Source: Planctomycetota bacterium (GTDB taxonomy: Bacteria; Planctomycetota; Brocadiia; SM23-32; JAKLEA01). Taken from it: 64,000 bases of DNA. Made by a program: the position numbers and the translations under genes. Location: NCBI GenBank assembly GCA_022711755.1, contig JAKLEA010000023.1:36303-100302 (forward strand). The letters are read 5' to 3'. Shown here piece by piece: positions 1 through 9,103 of this stretch (position 1 is the stretch's first letter; every line of letters starts with the position of its first letter). The notes below the pieces were generated by a model. The model made no database searches, was not told the DNA's origin, and worked only from the letters and a program-made list of their open reading frames with translations.

Positions 1-1591
1 CGTCGGCCAGGTCCGATGCCGCCATTTCCGAAGTCAACCCCTCCAGCGAGAGAAGGAGCTTGCCGATGGCCCGGAAAAGCGAGGTTTGATCGCGCAGCAG
101 GATTGCCGGATCGGACGCCTCCGCCCAGTCCGGCGTCTTGGTCAGCAGCGCGGCCAGCGCGGCAAGGGCCTCGCGAAGAAACGCCTCCTGCGCCGCAATG
201 AGTTTGCTCAGTTCTGATTCCCGGCTGTCAATGAGCAGGTAGAACCGCCTGCCGGCGGTCCTCTTAGGCCCGGTCACGGTGTCATTGTCCAAGCACTCAA
301 GCCAGCACGGTATCGGCCGTCCGGTCGGGATTTCCGCGTCCGCCAAGGACCACCTGAAGAGATCGGACGCGTTCCGGACCGGCTTGTCGTGGCGGGCTAT
401 CGGGATGCGCTTCACGCCCGGGCGGGAGATGACCGCCGGGGCGCTCACAGGTTCAGGTTTGTTCTCCCATTGGACGGGATATCGCCCTCCTTCTGCGCCG
501 GTTGCTTCTGGAGCTTCCGCCGCGTCCGGCGGGGAGGCGTCCACGACGAGGTCAACCGCTGCAATTCCGAAGTCGTCGGTAGCGTCATATAGGATTGAAA
601 CGTCGTCGCGCCCGGAGACTGAGAGCGTGCCGTCCGGCAGGAGCCTGTCTGCGGGCAATTGCGCGGAGATCGAGGGCATCTCGTCGCGGGGCGCCTCAAT
701 CCGGAACTCGGCGCTCTCCGTCCCGCCATCAGTGGCGGGCGCTCGCCACTTGTATGAGGAGTCGTTAAGTATTGGCAGCCGGACTTCGAATCGCCCGTCC
801 TCCAGTTTACGCGCGGGAAGGCGCGTCCCATCCAGCAGGGCAACCTCGGCGCTCTGCGCCGGAGTCCCAAGCCGCGCCGTAAGCGAGGCTTCGGAACCTT
901 TCAGCGCGGAAAGGTTCCCGTCGCATCCGGAGATGCGTTTCTCCGGCATCCCGGTATAACTCGGATAACGGTAGGCTACGCTGACGTCAGAAACGGGCAG
1001 GGCGGAATTTCCGGTTTGCGCGGAAGGCGCGGTCGCCTGGGACGGCGCCGCGATGAGGCGGCGGGACGCGCCCGGCGAAGCAATCTCCAGCGCGGCAAGG
1101 CAGAACGCTGAGAAGGTCAGGAGCAGAAGGCCGGGCTTCCAGAAGGATGCCTGTATGAGGGAGGCGTCCACCCCGCCGACGGATTCCGCGGCGGTTCTGA
1201 TGGCCGCCCACATAAGCTCCGTGGAGCATCGTTGCTTGCCGCCTGCCCGTAGCGCGCGCCCGAAACTCTCAGCGTTGGAAAGCGCGCCGCACAGCCCGGG
1301 ATTGCGCGCCTCAAGCCGGAAGGCGACGTCGCTTAGCCTGCGCAGCGGCATGAGCAGTGACAGCGCCAGCCACGCCGGAACGGCGACGGCCGCAGATGAT
1401 GCGGCCATGAGGCACGGTCCGGCCCAGCGTTCGAGTCCTGGGCGCATTGCGACGCCAAGAACGCCCAGGCAGAAGATCGCCGCGAACGCGCCCGCCGCCG
1501 CTATGACCGCCTGTAGGAAGACGGACATCGCGGCCCGCAGGCGACATGCGCGCAGAAAATCTTCGAGGGCGTCCAGTTCGTTTTCTCTCAT
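1..1591 (-). CDS. DUF4175-like membrane protein (C-terminus beyond window)
   Basis: Reading leftward from an ATG at 1591, the frame stays open for 530 codons to the window edge, so the C-terminus is missing. The N-terminus has three hydrophobic segments (about residues 21-46, 57-82 and 150-171). An extracytoplasmic part follows with an Ig-like stretch containing SYKWRAPATDGG and YDATDDFGIAAVDLVVD, the kind of block found in the large DUF4175 proteins of planctomycetes and relatives. Those proteins usually sit in the inner membrane near MoxR/BatA-type genes; here the downstream neighbours are outside the window. The family assignment rests on architecture and motif memory, not on a search. Upstream there is only a weak GGG Shine-Dalgarno. 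The terminator of the preceding gene separates it from the LEPR-XLL-like gene, so it probably has its own promoter, which I could not identify. Confidence 0.75.
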   Translation of the reverse strand, partial: MRENELDALEDFLRACRLRAAMSVFLQAVIAAAGAFAAIFCLGVLGVAMRPGLERWAGPCLMAASSAAVAVPAWLALSLLMPLRRLSDVAFRLEARNPGLCGALSNAESFGRALRAGGKQRCSTELMWAAIRTAAESVGGVDASLIQASFWKPGLLLLTFSAFCLAALEIASPGASRRLIAAPSQATAPSAQTGNSALPVSDVSVAYRYPSYTGMPEKRISGCDGNLSALKGSEASLTARLGTPAQSAEVALLDGTRLPARKLEDGRFEVRLPILNDSSYKWRAPATDGGTESAEFRIEAPRDEMPSISAQLPADRLLPDGTLSVSGRDDVSILYDATDDFGIAAVDLVVDASPPDAAEAPEATGAEGGRYPVQWENKPEPVSAPAVISRPGVKRIPIARHDKPVRNASDLFRWSLADAEIPTGRPIPCWLECLDNDTVTGPKRTAGRRFYLLIDSRESELSKLIAAQEAFLREALAALAALLTKTPDWAEASDPAILLRDQTSLFRAIGKLLLSLEGLTSEMAASDLAD

Positions 1592-1688
1592 TGAATCACG
1601 CCCGAAATCCCGGTGGTTCGAACATTATATTATACCGTCCCGACCTGAGCCAAAGGATCGGACAAAATCGCGGCCCGGGTCGCCGGCC

Positions 1689-1729
1689 AAAAAAACGAAA
1701 GGGATGAGGAGAACTCCTCCCCATCCCTT
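1689..1729 (-). terminator. Intrinsic terminator after LEPR-XLL-like gene
   Basis: On the minus strand, 36 bases past the stop codon at 1765, an AAGGGATG...CATCCCTT stem with an inner GGAG/CTCC pairing is followed by TTTCGTTTTTTT. This is a textbook rho-independent terminator. It ends the transcript before the start of the DUF4175-like gene at 1591. Confidence 0.9.
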
Positions 1730-1764
1730 CCGATTCAAACCCGATTCCCGAATGCCGGACGGCC

Positions 1765-3483
1765 TCAGGCCACGTCGCCCTTGACCGCGTAATCCGCTTC
1801 CGGCGCGCGCGTCACCCATGACACTTTCTGCTGTGACGCGATAGCCCACTGGTCTGCGTCCGCGCCGGCCGTTCCAACGCGTCCCCCGACGCGAACATAT
1901 GAAAGTTTTCCAACTCCTTTTATACTGTCCGGGACATAGGGAGCGCCATTCTCGCCGCCGTCGCTGAACGGATTGGAGGCGCTTGCCGTCGGGCCGTGCT
2001 CATTCCAGACCCCGACCAGAACGTTGCTATGGTCAATATCCCGTCCGACGTAGAGCTGCCACAATTCCACAGTCTTGCCGGCCGGAAGGGATCTTACGCC
2101 GACGCCGACGTCGGTTCCGCGCATATTGCCGTAGACGATGAGGTTGCGGATTCCGTCATCCGCGATTATGGACGCGCGTCCGTCCACGTCCGAGTCCGTG
2201 TTCATCGCCCGGAAGAATTCGATGCGACGGGCGTCCACGTTGCCTCTGAAAACACCCTGGGCGACGCTCACGTGCGTCAGCACGCCGCCGCTGGTTATTC
2301 TGCCGGCAAGGTCTCCCTGCAGGACGAAAATCCGCTCTGCGTTGCCGTCCAAAATCATGGTTCCGTCAAAATCCCCGAGCTGGACAAGGAATGTGCTCAT
2401 CTGCCCCGCGTTAATCTGGCCCAAGGCTCCGCCTCTAATAATGGCATTGGTTATCCATCCGTCGGATGAGAGGGCGCTGGCTGGAGTAAGCGATCCGAGT
2501 GTCACGAACGTCGCAATGCCGCTTGTTCCCCGAATATGAGAGCTGACGTCACCAACGCTGTAGAACGACCTTATCGAATCGGCATTAATGTCTCCGGAAA
2601 CTGGCCCTGCGGCGAAAAATGATCCCATCGTCCCGCCAAGCATTATGTCGCTTCTGGCCGCGCCGCCACAGTAAAGAGACTCGATTCCCCCGCCCGCATT
2701 AATGGCTCCTTCGAGGTCCTTTTTCACGAACAAAGTCCTGATGCTGCGTGTGAGTTCGATTTCCGCGTCAACATCGCCGAGGGAGAGGAGAAGGCCGATC
2801 TCGCGCCCGTTGATTCCTCCTTTAAGGCTCTTGTCGCTGTTCAGGATTATGTTGTTGATGGCTCCGTTGGCCGCGTGGATGGAGGCGCCGGACGGAATCG
2901 TCATGAAGCCGTCAACCGCAAGATCTGATCCGGGCATCCCGGTCATGCCGGACCTTAGCGACACCGTGCCCATTCCCTGGGAAGCCGCGATGAAACCGAC
3001 ATTGCCGCCGCCGACGCGCTGATCGGCGAAGGTCAGCAACTGGCCTTCGACCGCAATGCCGATTCCGGTGGAGTCAGCCAATTCCCACTTCCCCATGTTC
3101 AGAAAGACGGCCCTGGCTATGACAATGACTCCGGAAGAGGTTCCGAATATGGCGAGATCGTTTGCGGGGTCATAGGCGTTGTATTTTGAGCCGTCGGTTT
3201 CATCGTAATCCCCGTTTATGGTAATGCCTGTGCCTATGCCGTCACAGTCGTAGACGAAGACGCGGCCGTGGCCGGTATTGACGACGCCAAGCAGGTCCGG
3301 GCCGGCTGCCGCAGCGACAGGAGGCTCCAGCGGCGACTCAACCACCGCCAGGAACTCGCTTCCAAGCGGCAGGATATCCGCCTGGGCGTAAACCGACTCC
3401 GCCATGTTCTGGTCCGCGGGAGCCTGCCCGCCCAGCATCAGGCGTTGTTCCAACCTCTCTGGAATTTGAAACATTTTCTTCAT
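1765..3483 (-). CDS. LEPR-XLL-like exported beta-helix repeat protein
   Basis: A 572-residue protein that starts MKKMFQIPERLEQRLMLGG. The LEQRLML block at residues 10-16 matches the N-terminal LEPR-XLL motif of large secreted planctomycete proteins, where L-E-x-R-x-L-L is conserved. The body is a series of short degenerate repeats rich in G, I, D and N (IRSFYSVGDVSSHIRG, MSTFLVQLGDFDGTMIL, IRNLIVYGNMRGTDVG), which suggests a right-handed parallel beta-helix. I assign no enzymatic function; surface or matrix display is likely. The start is the ATG at 3483 because GGAGGGAGCAGAG precedes it; an open frame reaches back to 3654 but is not needed. It has its own promoter (3709-3737), a leader of about 220 nt and its own terminator (1689-1729), so it is a monocistronic unit. 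Confidence 0.8.
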   Translation of the reverse strand: MKKMFQIPERLEQRLMLGGQAPADQNMAESVYAQADILPLGSEFLAVVESPLEPPVAAAAGPDLLGVVNTGHGRVFVYDCDGIGTGITINGDYDETDGSKYNAYDPANDLAIFGTSSGVIVIARAVFLNMGKWELADSTGIGIAVEGQLLTFADQRVGGGNVGFIAASQGMGTVSLRSGMTGMPGSDLAVDGFMTIPSGASIHAANGAINNIILNSDKSLKGGINGREIGLLLSLGDVDAEIELTRSIRTLFVKKDLEGAINAGGGIESLYCGGAARSDIMLGGTMGSFFAAGPVSGDINADSIRSFYSVGDVSSHIRGTSGIATFVTLGSLTPASALSSDGWITNAIIRGGALGQINAGQMSTFLVQLGDFDGTMILDGNAERIFVLQGDLAGRITSGGVLTHVSVAQGVFRGNVDARRIEFFRAMNTDSDVDGRASIIADDGIRNLIVYGNMRGTDVGVGVRSLPAGKTVELWQLYVGRDIDHSNVLVGVWNEHGPTASASNPFSDGGENGAPYVPDSIKGVGKLSYVRVGGRVGTAGADADQWAIASQQKVSWVTRAPEADYAVKGDVA

Positions 3484-3708
3484 CTCTGCTCCCTCCGCCC
3501 GCGCTCGGCGGGCCTGCGCCGATAGCCTGATCCCGCAGCAGGGACCTTCCCTCTCCGGAATCGCCATACGGATTATTTCTGTTCTTTCTCGCGGGGGCCG
3601 AGGACCTTTAAGCGCCCTCGAACCGCGCCCCTCCGCGCGTTTCTCGTATCGCAATGTTCCGGGAAAACGGCGTCCTGGCGTCCGTCCCCTCTCAACCGGA
3701 ACACAATG

Positions 3709-3737
3709 ATAATAACAGATTATTTGACGAAAATCAA
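3709..3737 (-). promoter_or_regulatory. Sigma70-type promoter for LEPR-XLL-like gene
   Basis: On the minus strand TTGATT (3737-3732), 17 bases, then TATTAT (3714-3709). It lies just past the stop codon of the FGE/FHA gene (3740) in an AT-rich patch and reads toward the start at 3483. The implied 5' leader is about 220 nt; I saw no known riboswitch fold in it. Confidence 0.65.
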
Positions 3738-3739
3738 CA

Positions 3740-5152
3740 TCAGCTTACGATAAACGCCGCCGAACCGATGATGATGGTGTCGCCCTTCACCGCCTCAGCC
3801 TGATCCTTGATCCGGTTCCCGTTCAGGATGATCCCGTTTGTGCTGCCGGGGTCTTTGATTATGACCGCGTTGCCCTTCTGGATAAGCATGCAGTGCTTGC
3901 GGCTCACGCGCGTGTCAATCACCGCCACGTCGCACCCCGCCGGGTCCCGCCCGATGACTAGCGGCTTGTCCTTCGGCAGCGCAAACTGCACGCCAGGGGA
4001 GGCGGAGAGCTTGAGCCGCAGCGCCCCGGGCGGGAACGACTGCGAAAGCTCCACTGCCCTGACGCTGCTCAGCACCACGCGCGGCGGGCGGTATACCGCC
4101 GCCTTGGCCGGCGCGGGGCCGGGCTGCTTGCCGGACAACTGCCCGACCTCAGCCACGTCTCCGAAGAACTCCTGCCACGACTGCATCATGAAGTCCGTCT
4201 CTGTCTCGCGGAATTCCGCAGACTCCTCAGGAGCGGGTGTGGACATGGAATCGGCAAGAACCTCTGAAGGATCGTCGGTTGCCTCCGGCTGAGCAGACGG
4301 GGGCTTTGCAGTCTCCATTTTCGCCGTAGCGGCGGGAATTGGGGCAGCGGCAACCTTCTTCGGGGCGGTTTTTATCCCCTTCGGGGGCCACTCGTCCGGA
4401 ATGGACATGGCGCAGCGGAATCCGGCGTCGGCGCTCATGCTCTTCGGATCCATGCGGTTGCGGCAGGCGCACATGAACGCCGTCGTCAGATAGTTATACC
4501 ATGATCCTCCGCGCACGACTCTGGCGGCCCCCTTCGCTGGCGGGTCCAGCCTCCCCTTCTCGTAATGCTTGTAGGCAATGCCGTCAAACCAGTCCTGGCA
4601 CCACTCCCATACACTCCCGGCCATCTGGTATACGCCCCAGGGGCTGCAACCCTCCGGATATTCCCAAACCTCCGCAGTCGAGCCGTCGCCCTTGTTGTTG
4701 TCCCAACGGCAGAAAAAACCCTGATTCCAGTCGTCCCCCCAAGGGTAGGCGCGGCCGTCTATGCCACGGGACGCTTTCTCCCATTCCAGTTCCGTCGGCA
4801 GACGCAGCCCGGCCCACTGGCAATACGCCGTCGCTCCGAACCACGTAACATTCACGATCGGGTGGTTTTCCGCGCCCTTGCGGACAACGAAGTTGTTTCC
4901 AGAACGCAGGATGTTCGTCTCCGCGCTGATGAGCAGCCAGCCGGGCAGGTCCTGAGGATTAGGTCTCCTTGTGTTGAGAAAACGCACATATTGCGCGTTT
5001 GTGACGGGATGCAGCGACACAAAATAGGCGGGGAGCGCCACTCTGAACTTCGTCTCGCCGGCAAGGAACTCGCCTTCCGGTATCAAAACAAGAAGAGAGC
5101 CGTCCTTCTCGTTTTCGACGAGGAAATCAATTTCCACGCCGGCCTTCACCAT
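3740..5152 (-). CDS. FGE-sulfatase-fold protein with C-terminal FHA domain
   Basis: A 470-residue two-domain protein without signal peptide. Residues about 19-265 are an FGE-sulfatase (SUMF1/EgtB/PvdO) fold: FLAGETKF, HPVTNAQYVRFLN, LPTELEWEKASRG, YPWGDDW, SVWEWCQDWFD, RVVRGGSWYN and AGFRC. A Pro/Ala-rich linker leads to an FHA domain (about 399-470) with IGRD, SRKH and GSTNG, the phosphothreonine-binding signature. In true formylglycine-generating enzymes two cysteines follow the GGS motif (human C336 and C341); by my alignment both are replaced here (N and A), so sulfatase maturation is unlikely and a binding or scaffolding role more plausible. The start codon overlaps the last 7 bases of the upstream HEAT-repeat gene, which implies translational coupling. 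The FHA domain suggests control by Ser/Thr phosphorylation. Confidence 0.88.
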   Translation of the reverse strand: MVKAGVEIDFLVENEKDGSLLVLIPEGEFLAGETKFRVALPAYFVSLHPVTNAQYVRFLNTRRPNPQDLPGWLLISAETNILRSGNNFVVRKGAENHPIVNVTWFGATAYCQWAGLRLPTELEWEKASRGIDGRAYPWGDDWNQGFFCRWDNNKGDGSTAEVWEYPEGCSPWGVYQMAGSVWEWCQDWFDGIAYKHYEKGRLDPPAKGAARVVRGGSWYNYLTTAFMCACRNRMDPKSMSADAGFRCAMSIPDEWPPKGIKTAPKKVAAAPIPAATAKMETAKPPSAQPEATDDPSEVLADSMSTPAPEESAEFRETETDFMMQSWQEFFGDVAEVGQLSGKQPGPAPAKAAVYRPPRVVLSSVRAVELSQSFPPGALRLKLSASPGVQFALPKDKPLVIGRDPAGCDVAVIDTRVSRKHCMLIQKGNAVIIKDPGSTNGIILNGNRIKDQAEAVKGDTIIIGSAAFIVS

Positions 5153-6681
5153 TCCTCAACCTCAATCGCTTTTTCAAGGAACGATACGCTCATGCTCTCA
5201 TTGACCTGAACGGTTCCAGAGTAGCGATGCCTGGCGAGAACTTCAAGCGTTTGTCCCCAGTGGCGTTCCATCTCGGCGTCCGGGTTGGGCCGGGCCAGCA
5301 CTTGCTGGAGTATTTTCAACTGTCCCTGGCTGAGATTGACGGCCCTGGACTTGTACAGGGCCGCATGTAGAAGAGGCGCCCCGAGTCTTTCAGTCCAAGC
5401 CCTTCCACCCCCGCCTTTGGCGAGAAGGCCGGAGGAAGCAAATTGGGGGGCGTAGCCAGTAATTCTTGCCAGCGCCAGCCGGACCAGCCAGTGTGGATGG
5501 TTCCGGACCGTTTCGACTTCATCCGGGGAGATTTTGTCGGTCGCCAGCAGGGCGCTCATTGCGGCCACCGCCTCCGGCGGGGGTGATAGGGACAGGGTTT
5601 CTCTCAGCGTGTTGTCATCTTTCGACGTGAATTCCTTGCTCCGGCCCCGCTCAATCCAGCCGTCAATCACACAGCCGAAACCCGCGCCGGCCCCGGGGGG
5701 GGCTTCCGGGACCTCGGCGATCATCGGGCGCAGGTTCTGAAGCTCCGCGAGAAGCCTGCCTTCGGCGTCCGTCGCGGGCTTCCAGCCCGATCCCGCGATC
5801 GCGTCAACCGCGCTTGCGACGCGCGACAGCGGGATGTGGAACAGCATGGGCAACAACGGGGCCGTCTGGCCCCGGGCCTTCAGGCTTGCGATGATTATGT
5901 CGGTCTCAAGCTCTGTGAGCTTCGCCGCGAGCTTCTGCCTCTTCACGTCGCGTATCAGCGTCGCCAGATGCTCGTTCCCGCTCGCGGCAATTGTTTCTCT
6001 TATCTGCTTCCGCAATCCCTCGTTTGCCGCGTGATACTCCGCGCGAAGGCTGCGGAACTCCGGATCAAGCTCTATGCAGTGATGGACCCGCCCGGTCAGC
6101 AGCATCAGCAGGCATGTCCGGGAGTGCGACGAGGGTTGAAATTCCTTCTTCCTGGCGATATCGGCCACGATCCCCTGCGGATTTGCGATAGCCATCTCGC
6201 AGACCTTGTCCACGCGGGACTGGTCCTTGACAGAGGCAAGCGAATCCGCCGCCCGTGCGCTCAGCTCCAGATCGTCATCAAGCAGAAAATTCGCGGCAAG
6301 CTCGACGCACTCGGAGGGATACTCGTCCAGAAGCGCCTTGCCGCCGTTCTTGAAGACTGTGGCGATGTGGACCTCGATCGGCGTCCTTGCGACGAAGTGC
6401 CCCTGGACTATCGCGTTGCCCAGTGTCTCGTCCCGATTGCCGAACCAGATACGGCAAAGCGCGTCAACTGCGTCGGGAGCCCTGAGCCCGCAAAGCCCCT
6501 CCCAGGCCGTCGCCTTCATTTCCTTGTCGTCGGAGCGGACCGCCTCAATCAGGTACGGCACAGTCTCTGCCGAACCGTCCTCGGCCAGCTTCTTGCACGC
6601 CCCCCGCCGGATGACGATTCCGATCAGAGGTTTTACGCTGTACAAGTCCTTCACGCACTTCTCAAGCTGCTCGCTGTCCAT
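5146..6681 (-). CDS. HEAT-like repeat protein, function unknown
   Basis: A 511-residue, mostly helical, cytoplasmic protein. The first 200 residues read as HEAT-like repeats (GSAETVPYLIEAVRSDDKEM, LELSARAADSLASVKD), and a further helical region holds Ala/Leu-rich stretches. No catalytic motif, signal peptide or membrane span is visible. Its stop codon overlaps the start of the FGE/FHA gene by 7 bases, so the two are probably made together and may form a complex. Repeat proteins next to FHA proteins are common in signalling clusters, but the actual role is unknown. The start is the first ATG at 6681; only a weak AGGA lies upstream. Confidence 0.75.
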   Translation of the reverse strand: MDSEQLEKCVKDLYSVKPLIGIVIRRGACKKLAEDGSAETVPYLIEAVRSDDKEMKATAWEGLCGLRAPDAVDALCRIWFGNRDETLGNAIVQGHFVARTPIEVHIATVFKNGGKALLDEYPSECVELAANFLLDDDLELSARAADSLASVKDQSRVDKVCEMAIANPQGIVADIARKKEFQPSSHSRTCLLMLLTGRVHHCIELDPEFRSLRAEYHAANEGLRKQIRETIAASGNEHLATLIRDVKRQKLAAKLTELETDIIIASLKARGQTAPLLPMLFHIPLSRVASAVDAIAGSGWKPATDAEGRLLAELQNLRPMIAEVPEAPPGAGAGFGCVIDGWIERGRSKEFTSKDDNTLRETLSLSPPPEAVAAMSALLATDKISPDEVETVRNHPHWLVRLALARITGYAPQFASSGLLAKGGGGRAWTERLGAPLLHAALYKSRAVNLSQGQLKILQQVLARPNPDAEMERHWGQTLEVLARHRYSGTVQVNESMSVSFLEKAIEVEEW

Positions 6682-7086
6682 AATCCTGTCCCATGCGCTC
6701 AGCGCAGGATATGAATTCCGTCGTCACAAGAAATCGCCTCCATCCGCAGAAGGGGCGGACACAATGCCATCAGGGTCTGACAATGCTATCTTAATGGCTG
6801 CCTAATGATGGATGTCGCACAGCAGATTTTTAGCTTTTTCCGCTTTGTTCTCCATGATTGTGTTAAACGCCGAGGTCTTTTCTCATTATCATTTTCAGCG
6901 CTGGTTCAGTCTGATTCAATCGGGGTTATCGGAAAAGAACTTTCGAATATCCCTACGGGGATTCCCCCATCCCCGTAAGACGATTCCTTATCTGCCGGTT
7001 GCGCCGCGGTTAATAGCTGGCGCCCCGGGCGTCAGGTCTCGTCAATGCTCGACGCATAATCCCAATGACCGCCGGCCAGGATGATG
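6682..7086. other. Intergenic region with TACGGGGAT palindrome
   Basis: 405 bases without a convincing gene. The one clear element is a perfect 9-bp inverted repeat, TACGGGGAT (6954-6962) / ATCCCCGTA (6969-6977), with a 6-base C-rich spacer. A 90-codon plus-strand frame (6812-7084) lacks coding character. The region is the leader of the HEAT-repeat/FGE-FHA operon and lies downstream of the histidine kinase gene. Confidence 0.6.
6954..6977. promoter_or_regulatory. Candidate operator, 9-bp inverted repeat
   Basis: TACGGGGAT and ATCCCCGTA face each other across six bases. It lies about 270 bases upstream of the HEAT-repeat gene and close to a NarL-type two-component system, whose regulators bind inverted repeats, so it could be an operator. 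No T-run follows it on either strand, which argues against a terminator. The regulator assignment is inference. Confidence 0.4.
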
Positions 7087-9033
7087 TTAATCCTGCGCTC
7101 CCGTATCTTCGCCTTCCTTGAACCAGATCACCGAAGGCGGCTCGGACAAGGGCTTCATCGGGGCTGAAATGGCCACCTTCGTCCCCTTTCCCGGCGCCGA
7201 CTCGACGCTCATGCTTCCCCCCATATGGGCCAACCTTTCGCGCAGACTGACGAGACCGAACCCCCCCGAACCGACAACATTTGAACTCCTGTCTGAGGGA
7301 TCGAATCCCACGCCGTCATCCTCAATCTCCAGGCGCGCCATGCGGCGGTCCTTGCGGATGCGCACGACTACTTTGCCCGCCCGGGAGTGTTTTGCGGCAT
7401 TAATAAGGGCCTCCCGCGCGGATTGGAAGAGTACGACCCTTATGTCGTTGCCGATCGGCTTCTCCTCGCCGTCGTCCTCGAATTCGATCGTGATGCCGTG
7501 CTGCTCGCTCATCTCCTCCACAAGCCGCTTGAGGGCCGCCTCAAGCCCAACCTCGTAAAGCACGGGCGGGCTGAGCCTGCTCAGGTCGGACGTCAGCGTG
7601 CGGGCCTCCTGTATGGCCTGGTCAACAAATTCGCAGACCTCGGTCAGAGCCGTCAGGGCTTTTTCGTCTAATTGCTCCTTCCTCTGTATCCTTTGCAGCC
7701 TGAGCTTCGTGAAGGCGAGCGTCTGGCAGATGCTGTCGTGCAGGCCGGTGGCGATTCGGCGCCTTTCCTGCTCCACGGCCAGCGCAAGGTCCGAGGCCAT
7801 CGCGCGCAGGCGCTCCTGGTAGCGCAGCAGCTTTTCCTGCGCCTTCTGCCTCTCGCTGATGTCCCGCGCGATGATGGTGAAAAAGACCTCGCGCCGCATC
7901 GTTTTCCACGTCGAAAGCGATATTTCGGCTGGGAAGCGTTCACCGTTCTTCCGCAGGCCCGTCACACCAAGCGTCCTCTGAATGACGGCGGATTCCCCCG
8001 TCTGCAATTCGTCGTCGCGCATTTCCGCCGACGGTCCCCCGGGCTTGTCCCCGGCAATCAACAGGAACCGGTCCAGCGGCTCTCCGATGGCATCCTCCGG
8101 GGAATAGCCGAACTCGCGCTTCACGGCGTCATTGGCGAAAACGATCTTCATTTCCCTGTCGGTCGTGAAGATCGCGTCGGTCGCCGTCTGCGCCACACTG
8201 CGGAAATGCTCCTCGCTGCGCCGCAAGGCGTCGTTGGCCGCCCAGCGATCGGTCACGTCAAGGAACGTGATCCGAAGCGCGGACCTGCCCCTGAACTCGG
8301 TCATGACGGCGCGCGTCTCCACCCAGCGCGTGTCGCCGTTCCTGCCGGTTATGCGGAACTCATCAACGGCTGACGCGTCCTCCCCCCGAAGAAGGGCTTC
8401 CAGATGATCCCACACCCTGGCCCTGTCATCCGGGTGAAGGATGCGGTTGCGCAAGGCGTCCCTGTCCATCGCGAAGAGTGCGTCGGTGTCGTAGCCGCTG
8501 ATCCTTGCGACGGCGGGATTTGCGAAGATGATGCGATAATCCTGAATCACGATCAGCCCCTCGGCAGAAGTCACAATCCCAGGGCGAGCCGGATCGCCCG
8601 GGGACAATTCGCTCGAAACCGTATCCCGCGCCACGATGATCACGCCGACTACTGTGTTGGCCTCGTTAGTTAATGGATATGCCTTTGCCGTCCAAAACCC
8701 CCCGCCGGGATGTTCCGTCGTTGTTTCCTGGACCGTGGCGGTCTTGATCGCCTCTTTAACGATGCAGTCGGGGCGCGGATTGCCCATTGAGACCCATATG
8801 TCATCGCATTTTGCGCCGGCTAGTTCGTCAAGTTTTCTGTCCAGCGCTGCGCAGGCGGAGTTGTTGGCCCACTCAAGCTGGCCTTCTCCATCGTAGTAAT
8901 AAACCTGGTCCGATACACAATTGATTATATACCTGCCAAGCCTTGTGGGAAAGGCTGCGACTTTGTTCTGCCTTGCGTCCGCGCGTGTTTTATTCGTCTG
9001 TCTCTCCATGACTTCACCAGCGCCGCGCGGCAT
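7087..9033 (-). CDS. Soluble PAS-domain sensor histidine kinase (NarX-type HisKA_3)
   Basis: A 648-residue kinase without membrane spans, so it senses a cytoplasmic signal. Three PAS domains are visible (about residues 34-135, 155-268 and 275-398; DGEGQLEWANNSA, YRIIFANPAVARISGY, REMKIVFANDAVKREFGYS). A HisKA_3 dimerisation domain follows with the phosphoacceptor in ERRRIATGLHDSICQTL (His432), then a HATPase domain with NAAKHSRA, DDGVGFDP and GGFGLVSLRERL. This is the NarX/DegS class that pairs with LuxR-type regulators. It lies 70 bases downstream of exactly such a regulator (9104-9757), so both form one two-component operon. A second in-frame ATG at 9009 has a better GGTGA Shine-Dalgarno, so the true start may be eight codons inside. 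The stimulus is unknown; redox or gas sensing is common for this architecture. Confidence 0.93.
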   Translation of the reverse strand: MPRGAGEVMERQTNKTRADARQNKVAAFPTRLGRYIINCVSDQVYYYDGEGQLEWANNSACAALDRKLDELAGAKCDDIWVSMGNPRPDCIVKEAIKTATVQETTTEHPGGGFWTAKAYPLTNEANTVVGVIIVARDTVSSELSPGDPARPGIVTSAEGLIVIQDYRIIFANPAVARISGYDTDALFAMDRDALRNRILHPDDRARVWDHLEALLRGEDASAVDEFRITGRNGDTRWVETRAVMTEFRGRSALRITFLDVTDRWAANDALRRSEEHFRSVAQTATDAIFTTDREMKIVFANDAVKREFGYSPEDAIGEPLDRFLLIAGDKPGGPSAEMRDDELQTGESAVIQRTLGVTGLRKNGERFPAEISLSTWKTMRREVFFTIIARDISERQKAQEKLLRYQERLRAMASDLALAVEQERRRIATGLHDSICQTLAFTKLRLQRIQRKEQLDEKALTALTEVCEFVDQAIQEARTLTSDLSRLSPPVLYEVGLEAALKRLVEEMSEQHGITIEFEDDGEEKPIGNDIRVVLFQSAREALINAAKHSRAGKVVVRIRKDRRMARLEIEDDGVGFDPSDRSSNVVGSGGFGLVSLRERLAHMGGSMSVESAPGKGTKVAISAPMKPLSEPPSVIWFKEGEDTGAQD

Positions 9034-9103
9034 GATCGCGCCCTGTAAACAATGCAGTGCGCATATTGGATAAACAACCGCGCGTCCCCGACCGGCAGAC
9101 GGA

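Noticed and set aside
3740..5152. Genuine formylglycine-generating enzyme for the sulfatase at 61.4 kb
   Set aside because: Both catalytic cysteines are missing in the alignment, and the protein has an FHA domain not found in FGEs.
6812..7084. 90-codon plus-strand frame in the intergenic region
   Set aside because: No ribosome-binding site, no conserved pattern; ends in the palindrome-containing spacer.
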